NCBI GenBank assembly: GCA_017553025.1
Contig: JAFZNF010000007.1
Span: 1 to 5,133, forward strand
Direction of reading: 5' to 3'
Origin: Clostridia bacterium
GTDB lineage: Bacteria; Bacillota_A; Clostridia; UBA1381
DNA: 5,133 nucleotides
A model generated the notes under the pieces. It saw only the letters and a list, made by a program, of their open reading frames with translations, did no database searches and had not been told where the DNA came from. This document shows, piece by piece, positions 1 to 5,133 of this stretch. A program made the translations under genes and the position numbers. Within the stretch, counting starts at the first letter, position 1. Each line of letters opens with the position of its first letter.

Positions 1-1449
1 ATAAAAAAAGGGCTTTCCGATGACGGTGGTCTTTTTGTGCCGAAATCCTTTCCTGAAGTCACAATCTCACAAATTCAAAAACTTGCAGATATGAGCTATC
101 GCGAAAGAGCTTTTGAAATTTTGTCGCTGTTTTTGACCGATTTTACCAAGGAAGAATTAGAAGACTGCATAAATAAGGCATATACCAAAGAAAAATTTGA
201 AACAGATAATATTGCACCTGTTTATAAACTTAATGATACAGAGTACATTCTTGAGCTTTGGCACGGTCCCACCTGTGCGTTTAAGGATATGGCGCTCCAG
301 ATTTTGCCGCATCTTCTGACGACTTCTATGAAGAAGACAAAGGAAGACGGAGAGGTTGTAATATTGGTTGCAACTTCGGGAGATACGGGCAAAGCTGCGC
401 TTGAGGGATTTAAAGATGTTGAGGGAACACGTATTATAGTTTTCTATCCCGACAACAGCGTTTCCGAAATCCAAAAGCTTCAAATGATAACACAAACCGG
501 TGATAATGTGTGTGTTTCAGCTGTCAGCGGTAATTTTGATGACGCACAAAACGGTGTTAAGAAGATTTTCACAGATGAGAGCTATAAAAATCTCTTATTG
601 GGAAATAATTTCAAACTTTCAAGTGCAAATTCAATAAATTGGGGACGTCTTGTTCCGCAGATTGTTTACTATTTTTCCGCATATTGCGATATGCTTTCAG
701 GCGGTGAAATTGAACTCGGCGAAAAGGTAAATATTGTTGTTCCGACAGGGAATTTCGGAAATATTCTTGCATCTTACTATGCGTACAGAATGGGACTTCC
801 TGTAAATAAATTCATTTGTGCGTCAAATAAAAACAGCATCTTGACTGACTTTATAAAAACGGGAACCTATGACAGAAACCGCGATTTTTATACTACTATT
901 TCTCCGTCTATGGATATTTTGATTTCCAGCAACCTTGAAAGACTTGTGTATGATGTGTCCGAGGGGGACGCGTCGCTTGTAAAAGAATGGAAGCGCGAGC
1001 TTTCGGAAAACGGTAAATATACGGTGACGGAAGACATTAAGGCAAAAATTTCCGACTTATTCTATGCGGATTTTGCAGATGATGATGAAACTCTTGCGCA
1101 AATCAAAGAATGCTATGAGAAGTACGGTTACGTGCCTGATACACATTCGGCGGTCGCACTTTCTGTTTATAACAAATATCTTTTGGACAAAAATGACACG
1201 ACAAAAACAATTATTGCATCAACGGCAAGTCCGTTTAAGTTTAATCAAAGCGTATTGATTGCACTCCGCGGTTGTGCTTTTGTTGCAGGAAAAGACGAGT
1301 TTACACTTCTTGAGGAGCTTAACGAAATCTGCGGAATGGATGTTCCGAAATCTCTTGCAGAGCTTAAGAACAAAACTAAGATTTTTGACACGGTTTGCGA
1401 TAAGGACAGTATGCTTCAGGTAGTAAGCGATTTCCTGCAAATCGGATAG
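1..1449 (+). CDS. thrC: Threonine synthase, 5'-truncated by the window edge
   Basis: PLP-dependent cytosolic enzyme that converts O-phospho-L-homoserine plus water to L-threonine and phosphate, the last step of threonine synthesis. The frame is open from base 1 (IKKGLSDDGGLFVPKSFPEV), and this GL-DDGG-LFVP stretch is typical threonine synthase N-terminal sequence. The GTG at 37 is therefore an internal Val codon, and I estimate about 20 residues are missing upstream. The visible part is 482 residues and ends at TAG 1447-1449. Motifs seen: HGPTCAFKD with the PLP Schiff-base lysine at 283-285, the SGDTG phosphate-binding loop at 376-390, SSANSINWGRLVPQ at about 622-660, the glycine loop GNFGN at 748-762, and ASTASPFKF near the C-terminus. 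Total length (about 500 residues) and the N-terminal domain fit the long E. coli/yeast-type branch, not the short Bacillus-type one. No frameshift or missing catalytic residue is seen. A hairpin terminator follows directly. The upstream regulatory region is outside the window. Confidence 0.96.
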   Translation: MKKGLSDDGGLFVPKSFPEVTISQIQKLADMSYRERAFEILSLFLTDFTKEELEDCINKAYTKEKFETDNIAPVYKLNDTEYILELWHGPTCAFKDMALQILPHLLTTSMKKTKEDGEVVILVATSGDTGKAALEGFKDVEGTRIIVFYPDNSVSEIQKLQMITQTGDNVCVSAVSGNFDDAQNGVKKIFTDESYKNLLLGNNFKLSSANSINWGRLVPQIVYYFSAYCDMLSGGEIELGEKVNIVVPTGNFGNILASYYAYRMGLPVNKFICASNKNSILTDFIKTGTYDRNRDFYTTISPSMDILISSNLERLVYDVSEGDASLVKEWKRELSENGKYTVTEDIKAKISDLFYADFADDDETLAQIKECYEKYGYVPDTHSAVALSVYNKYLLDKNDTTKTIIASTASPFKFNQSVLIALRGCAFVAGKDEFTLLEELNEICGMDVPKSLAELKNKTKIFDTVCDKDSMLQVVSDFLQIG

Positions 1450-1460
1450 AGGAAATTAAT

Positions 1461-1494
1461 TCCCGGTTTATGTATACTAGACCGGGATTTTGTG
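1461..1494 (+). terminator. Intrinsic terminator (or attenuator) between thrC and guaB
   Basis: TCCCGGTTTA (1461-1470) pairs with TAGACCGGGA (1478-1487) through 10 base pairs, one of them a G-U wobble, around the 7-base loop TGTATAC. The GC-rich base of the stem is followed by TTTTGTGT (1488-1495). It lies 11 bases past the thrC stop codon. The T-run is short and interrupted by G, so termination is probably incomplete and some transcripts may read into guaB. This is inferred from sequence only. Confidence 0.75.
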
Positions 1495-1523
1495 TAATAA
1501 AAAAGTAATTACGGAGGAAAAAT

Positions 1524-3029
1524 ATGGCAACTTTTATTAACGAACCTTCTCACACTTTTAATGAATATCTTTTAATTCCGGGGTATTCGGGAAAGGAGTG
1601 CATACCTCAGGCGGTAAGTTTAAAAACACCGCTTGTTAAATTCAAAAATGGAGAAGAACCCAAAATAACAATGAATATACCGCTTGTTTCGGCGATTATG
1701 CAATCCGTCTCTGACGATAAACTTGCCGTAGCTTTGGCGACTCAAGGCGGAGTGTCTTTTATTTACGGCTCGCAGTCGGTAAAAGACGAGGCGGATATGG
1801 TACGGCGCGCGAAAACCTATAAAGCAGGCTTTGTTACGAGCGATTCGAATATAAAACCTGATGACACCCTGGCAGATGTCATAGACTTAACGGCAAAGAC
1901 GGGACATTCAACTATTGCCGTTACAGAAAACGGAAGAGCTGACGGAAAACTCTTAGGTATTGTAACAAGCCGTGATTACCGTGTAAGCCGTATGGAAAAA
2001 GATCTGAAGGTGGAAACCTTTATGACGCCTTTCGATAAACTTATATGGGCAAAGGAAGGCACAACCTTAAAAGAGGCAAACGATATCATCTGGGAACATA
2101 AGTTAAATTCTCTGCCCATAGTGGATGATAAGGGAAATCTTCGCTATATGGTGTTCAGAAAGGATTATGATTCCCATAAGCAAAACCCGAACGAGCTTTT
2201 AGACGCACATAAAAGATATGTTGTAGGAGCGGGTATAAACACAAGAGATTATGAGGAGCGTGTACCTGCACTTTTGGACGCAGGAGCAGACGTTTTGTGT
2301 ATAGATTCCTCAGAGGGATTTTCGGATTGGCAGAAAATGACTCTTTTATGGATTAGACAAAACTATGGGGACAGTGTAAAGGTAGGAGCAGGCAATGTAG
2401 TCGACGCAGACGGGTTCAGGTTTTTAGCAGATGCGGGAGCAGATTTCGTAAAAGTAGGTATTGGCGGAGGCTCGATCTGCATTACGCGGGAAACAAAAGG
2501 CATAGGAAGAGGTCAGGCAACTGCGCTTATTGAGGTTTGCAAAGCCCGTGACGAATATTTTAAAGAAACGGGCGTTTATGTGCCGATATGCTCTGACGGA
2601 GGCATAGTTTATGACCATCATATGACGCTTGCGCTTGCTATGGGCGCTGATTTTATAATGCTTGGCAGATATTTTGCCAGATTTGACGAGAGTCCGTCAA
2701 ATAAAGTAAGCATAAACGGCACTTACTATAAAGAATACTGGGGCGAAGGCTCTGCCCGTGCAAGAAACTGGCAGAGATACGATTTGGGAGGCGCGCAGAA
2801 ACTGTCATTTGAAGAGGGAGTGGATTCATACGTACCGTATGCAGGACCGCTAAAGGATAATGTTGAACTTTCTTTAAGCAAGGTGCGTTCCACAATGTGT
2901 AACTGCGGAGCTTTAACCATACCCGAACTTCAGAAAAAGGCGAAACTGACGCTTGTTTCTGAAACAAGTATCGTTGAGGGCGGAGCACACGATGTAATAC
3001 AAAAGGACAATAATGCTACAATAAAATAA
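1524..3029 (+). CDS. guaB: IMP dehydrogenase, Tritrichomonas-like form
   Basis: Cytosolic enzyme oxidising IMP to XMP with NAD+, the first committed step to guanine nucleotides; the family is tetrameric and needs K+. The protein has 501 residues, normal for IMPDH. The catalytic (beta/alpha)8 barrel spans residues 1-100 and 222-501, interrupted by two CBS domains at about 103-155 and 163-215. The active-site loop [12 protein letters not shown] (313-323) carries nucleophile Cys319, followed by GIGRGQATA. Other key residues seen: Asp261 (NAD site), Asp358 in SDGG (IMP ribose), mobile-flap Arg418-Tyr419 in NWQRYD, Glu431, and EGG at 485-487 (likely K+ site from the neighbouring subunit). The flap and loop differ from the common bacterial motifs (GPGSICTTR, YRGMGS) and match the Tritrichomonas foetus enzyme as I remember it. 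The start is set by GGAGG at 1513-1517, six bases before ATG, and by an N-terminus ([15 protein letters not shown]) shared with that enzyme. It probably forms an operon with fhs, 13 bases downstream. Confidence 0.96.
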   Translation: MATFINEPSHTFNEYLLIPGYSGKECIPQAVSLKTPLVKFKNGEEPKITMNIPLVSAIMQSVSDDKLAVALATQGGVSFIYGSQSVKDEADMVRRAKTYKAGFVTSDSNIKPDDTLADVIDLTAKTGHSTIAVTENGRADGKLLGIVTSRDYRVSRMEKDLKVETFMTPFDKLIWAKEGTTLKEANDIIWEHKLNSLPIVDDKGNLRYMVFRKDYDSHKQNPNELLDAHKRYVVGAGINTRDYEERVPALLDAGADVLCIDSSEGFSDWQKMTLLWIRQNYGDSVKVGAGNVVDADGFRFLADAGADFVKVGIGGGSICITRETKGIGRGQATALIEVCKARDEYFKETGVYVPICSDGGIVYDHHMTLALAMGADFIMLGRYFARFDESPSNKVSINGTYYKEYWGEGSARARNWQRYDLGGAQKLSFEEGVDSYVPYAGPLKDNVELSLSKVRSTMCNCGALTIPELQKKAKLTLVSETSIVEGGAHDVIQKDNNATIK

Positions 3030-3042
3030 ACAGGAGAGAAAA

Positions 3043-4713
3043 ATGGAGTATTTATCCGATATAGAAATAGCACAAAACTGTAAAATGAAACCTATTACCG
3101 AAATTGCTGAAAGTATAGGTATTAAAGAAGAATATGTCGAGCAGTACGGTAAATATAAGGCAAAAATTTCAACTTCTCTTATGGGTAGTAAAAGCAGGGG
3201 TAAACTTATACTTGTTACTGCTATTACCCCTACGCCTGCAGGAGAGGGGAAAACAACCACTACAATAGGTCTTGCAGACGGATTAAAAAGAATTGGCAAA
3301 AAGACGGTTGTGGCATTAAGGGAGCCATCGCTCGGTCCTGTTTTCGGTATTAAAGGCGGTGCGGCAGGCGGCGGAAGAGCGCAAGTAGTGCCGATGGAGG
3401 ATATAAATCTTCATTTTACGGGCGACTTTCACGCAATTAGTGCTGCAAATAATTTGCTTGCGGCAATGCTTGATAACCATATTCAGCAGGGAAACAGCTT
3501 AGGTATTGATGTGCGGAAAATAACGTGGAAAAGGTGTGTTGATATGAATGACCGTCAGCTCAGGTTTTTAGTTGACGGAATGGGCGGAAAGGCAAACGGT
3601 GTTCCGCGTGAAGACGGATTCGATATAACTGTAGCAAGCGAGATAATGGCAGTTTTCTGCCTTGCAGACTCTATTTCCGACCTGAAGAGGCGCCTTTCAA
3701 AAATCATAGTCGGATACACATATGACGATAAACCCGTGACGGCAGGAGATTTAAAGGCAGTAGGTGCGATGACCGCGCTTTTAAAGGACGCTATAAAACC
3801 AAACCTTGTCCAGACCTTGGAGGGTACGCCTGCATTTGTGCACGGAGGTCCTTTTGCAAATATTGCACACGGCTGTAACTCTGTTATTGCCACAAAACTT
3901 GCGCTGGAGCTTGGTGATTATGCAGTAACGGAGGCAGGTTTCGGTGCGGATTTGGGTGCGGAAAAATTTCTTGACATTAAATGCCGTGCGGCAAACCTTG
4001 TCCCTGATGCAGTTGTTATGGTAGCCACGGTCCGTGCTTTAAAAATGCACGGCGGTATGGATAAAAAGAATTTAAAAGAGGAAAATCTTAAGGCTTTGGA
4101 GGACGGAATACCTAACCTGTTAAGACATATTTCAAATATTAAAGATGTATATAAACTTCCTTGCGTTGTTGCTGTAAACCGTTTTCCTACAGATACCGAC
4201 AGGGAAATTGATTTTATTATTGAAAAATGCAACAGGCTTGGAGTAAAAACTGTGCTTTCAACTGTCTGGGAAAATGGCGGAAAAGGCGGCGAAGACTTAG
4301 CAAGAGAGGTTGTAAGGATTTGCGAAGAAGAAAAAGGAAACTTTACCTTTGCCTATGATTTGGAGCTTGGCATAAAGGGAAAAATAGAGGCAGTAGTAAA
4401 AAATGTTTACAGAGGTAAGGGCGTGAGTTTTACCCCGAATGCAGAAAAGCAGATACAAATGATTGAAAATCTGGGATTTTCAAAATATCCTGTTTGTATA
4501 GCAAAAACACAGTACAGTTTTTCGGACGACGCGAAAAAAATCGGTGCACCTGACGGATTTTCAGTAACGGTAAAGAATGTCAAGATTTCTGCGGGCGCGG
4601 GTTTTGCAGTGGCACTATGCGGTGATATTCTGACAATGCCGGGACTCCCGAAAGTTCCTGCTGCGGAGAATATAGATGTTGATGAAAACGGGGTAATTTC
4701 GGGATTATTCTAA
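3043..4713 (+). CDS. fhs: Formate-tetrahydrofolate ligase (10-formyl-THF synthetase)
   Basis: Cytosolic ATP-dependent enzyme joining formate to tetrahydrofolate to give 10-formyl-THF, used in purine synthesis, initiator-tRNA formylation and, in acetogens, the methyl branch of the Wood-Ljungdahl pathway. The protein has 556 residues, close to the roughly 559 of the Moorella enzyme. Seen in order: P-loop [13 protein letters not shown] (62-74, Lys70), REPSLGP (93-99), [10 protein letters not shown] (102-111), [14 protein letters not shown] (115-128), the second family signature [12 protein letters not shown] (327-338), NRFPTDTD (379-386) and VWENGGKGG (408-416), and the C-terminal [10 protein letters not shown] ending in GLF. 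Phe381 and Trp409 correspond to the folate-stacking aromatic pair known from Moorella. Residue 112 is Arg, where the family signature usually has Tyr. AGGAG at 3032-3036 lies six bases before ATG. The 13-base gap after guaB suggests cotranscription, and a strong hairpin follows. No folD, fchA or other acetogenesis gene is visible, so a purine/one-carbon role is the safer reading. Confidence 0.98.
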   Translation: MEYLSDIEIAQNCKMKPITEIAESIGIKEEYVEQYGKYKAKISTSLMGSKSRGKLILVTAITPTPAGEGKTTTTIGLADGLKRIGKKTVVALREPSLGPVFGIKGGAAGGGRAQVVPMEDINLHFTGDFHAISAANNLLAAMLDNHIQQGNSLGIDVRKITWKRCVDMNDRQLRFLVDGMGGKANGVPREDGFDITVASEIMAVFCLADSISDLKRRLSKIIVGYTYDDKPVTAGDLKAVGAMTALLKDAIKPNLVQTLEGTPAFVHGGPFANIAHGCNSVIATKLALELGDYAVTEAGFGADLGAEKFLDIKCRAANLVPDAVVMVATVRALKMHGGMDKKNLKEENLKALEDGIPNLLRHISNIKDVYKLPCVVAVNRFPTDTDREIDFIIEKCNRLGVKTVLSTVWENGGKGGEDLAREVVRICEEEKGNFTFAYDLELGIKGKIEAVVKNVYRGKGVSFTPNAEKQIQMIENLGFSKYPVCIAKTQYSFSDDAKKIGAPDGFSVTVKNVKISAGAGFAVALCGDILTMPGLPKVPAAENIDVDENGVISGLF

Positions 4714-4722
4714 ACGGAAAAT

Positions 4723-4763
4723 AAAAGAAAAAGAGTTTGCTTTTTGTAAGCTCTTTTTCTTTT
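4723..4763. terminator. Long intrinsic terminator after fhs, potentially bidirectional
   Basis: AAAAGAAAAAGAG (4723-4735) is the perfect reverse complement of CTCTTTTTCTTTT (4751-4763). The pairing continues inward as TTTGC (4736-4740) with GTAAG (4746-4750), including two G-U wobbles, leaving a TTTTT loop. The stem is 18 base pairs in total. The 3' arm itself supplies the T-rich tract on the + strand, and the A-rich 5' arm supplies an equivalent T-rich tract on the - strand, so the structure could stop transcription both ways. It begins 9 bases after the fhs stop codon and ends the guaB-fhs unit. Confidence 0.88.
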
Positions 4764-4793
4764 AAAAAAATAGCATAAAATCCCAAAAATTAC

Positions 4794-4822
4794 TTGTACT
4801 TTTATTCAATTTGATGTATAAT
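4794..4822 (+). promoter_or_regulatory. Sigma-A-type promoter for the trmL gene
   Basis: A -35 box TTGTAC (4794-4799, four of six matches to TTGACA) and a perfect -10 box TATAAT (4817-4822) are separated by the optimal 17 bases in an AT-rich stretch. The predicted transcription start is near 4829-4830, giving a leader of about 30 bases before the ATG at 4859. The position, just after a strong terminator and just before a gene, supports a real promoter. Confidence 0.8.
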
Positions 4823-4848
4823 AATATGGTGTATACTTATAAGGTAAC

Positions 4849-4853
4849 GGTGG
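4849..4853 (+). promoter_or_regulatory. Ribosome binding site deciding the trmL start
   Basis: GGTGG lies five bases before the ATG at 4859. It is a one-base variant of GGAGG and weaker than the sites before guaB and fhs. It supports ATG 4859 as the start; the encoded N-terminus also aligns from this Met with known family members. Confidence 0.6.
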
Positions 4854-4858
4854 AATAA

Positions 4859-5133
4859 ATGTTTAATATAGTTTTGGTAGAGCCTGAGATACCGCAAAAT
4901 ACTGGCAATATTGCAAGAACCTGTGCGGCGACAGGCAGCAAACTGCATATAGTCAAGCCTATGGGTTTTACTGTAGACGATAAAAAACTAAAGCGCGCGG
5001 GACTTGATTACTGGCATCTTTTGGGCGTTGTCTACTATGAAAACTTAGATGACTTTTTTGATAAATATAAAAATGCAAGATTTTTTTACGCAACAACAAA
5101 AGGTCTTAATAAATATTCAGATGTTGCGTATCA
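4859..5133 (+). CDS. trmL: tRNA (cytidine/uridine-34 2'-O)-methyltransferase, 3'-truncated
   Basis: SPOUT-family (SpoU/TrmH class) methyltransferase, YibK/CspR type. The E. coli TrmL member uses S-adenosylmethionine to 2'-O-methylate the wobble base 34 of two leucine tRNAs. The 91 complete codons in the window begin MFNIVLVEPEIPQNTGNIAR, the characteristic TrmL N-terminus with motif-1 residues Asn17 and Arg20. PMGFTVDDKKLKRAGLDYW (34-52) follows, another strongly conserved family block. Typical members have about 155-160 residues, so roughly 65, including the knotted SAM-binding C-terminal motifs, lie beyond the right edge. The frame stays open to base 5133. The gene has its own promoter and is separated from fhs by a terminator, so it is an independent unit or the first gene of the next operon. 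Target tRNA is inferred from family knowledge. Confidence 0.93.
   Translation, partial: MFNIVLVEPEIPQNTGNIARTCAATGSKLHIVKPMGFTVDDKKLKRAGLDYWHLLGVVYYENLDDFFDKYKNARFFYATTKGLNKYSDVAY

Noticed and set aside
37..39. GTG as the start codon of thrC
   Set aside because: The frame is open upstream to base 1 and encodes conserved threonine synthase sequence (KGLSDDGGLF), and there is no ribosome binding site before the GTG; the gene starts outside the window.
1064..1258. 64-codon plus-strand frame inside thrC
   Set aside because: It overlaps conserved thrC sequence in another frame and has no recognisable product.
1473..1478. TATACT as a -10 promoter element for guaB
   Set aside because: No acceptable -35 box lies 16-18 bases upstream, and the motif sits in the loop and stem of the thrC terminator hairpin.
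1450..1523. Purine riboswitch or other structured leader before guaB
   Set aside because: The gap is only 74 bases, mostly occupied by the terminator hairpin and ribosome binding site; no aptamer-like structure fits.
2913..3299. 128-codon minus-strand open frame across the guaB-fhs junction, hydrophobic in places
   Set aside because: It is antisense to the conserved guaB C-terminus and the fhs P-loop region; its hydrophobic runs are the complement of those codons, and I recognise no family in it.
3555..4232. Two minus-strand open frames (112 and 104 codons) inside fhs
   Set aside because: They lie fully opposite highly conserved fhs coding sequence and show no domain features; they are shadows.
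4580..4786. 68-codon minus-strand frame reaching into the fhs terminator
   Set aside because: Its start region is the AT-rich terminator hairpin and the rest is antisense to fhs; there is no support for a gene.
1..5133. Mobile elements, CRISPR arrays, tRNA/rRNA genes or a defence-type system
   Set aside because: No repeat-spacer pattern, transposase, terminal inverted repeats or RNA gene was seen on either strand; nearly all of the window is accounted for by four conserved genes and short regulatory gaps.

Overview
The window carries four genes, all on the + strand, and all are recognisable housekeeping metabolic or RNA-modification genes. The base composition is moderately AT-rich (about 40% GC judged by eye). 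The two internal gene starts have strong purine-rich Shine-Dalgarno sites, intrinsic hairpin-plus-T terminators separate the transcription units, and the proteins resemble clostridial ones. Together these suggest a low-GC Firmicute, most likely an anaerobic Clostridia-type bacterium. That placement is inference; no rRNA or other marker is present.

Layout: bases 1-1449 hold the 3' nearly complete part of threonine synthase (thrC). Its reading frame is open from base 1, so the true start lies just upstream of the window. A 74-base gap follows, holding a hairpin with a short T-run (1461-1494). Bases 1524-3029 encode an IMP dehydrogenase (guaB). Only 13 bases separate it from formate-tetrahydrofolate ligase (fhs, 3043-4713), so the two are very probably one transcript. 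A long hairpin (4723-4763) that can terminate in both directions closes this unit. A near-consensus sigma-A-type promoter (-35 TTGTAC, 17-base spacer, -10 TATAAT) then drives a trmL-type tRNA 2'-O-methyltransferase (from 4859), which runs off the right edge after 91 codons.

How the genes relate: Fhs makes 10-formyl-tetrahydrofolate, the one-carbon donor used twice on the way to IMP. GuaB then commits IMP to guanine nucleotides. The guaB-fhs pair therefore links one-carbon supply to the branch point of purine synthesis. thrC (last step of threonine synthesis) and trmL (wobble-base methylation) look like neighbours rather than partners.

The most interesting signal is in guaB. Its protein is not the textbook bacterial IMPDH form. 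As far as I can recall the sequence, it matches the IMPDH of the protozoan parasite Tritrichomonas foetus almost residue for residue, including identical numbering of Cys319, Asp358, Arg418, Tyr419 and Glu431. I see no mobile element, CRISPR array, RNA gene, riboswitch or novel multi-gene system.
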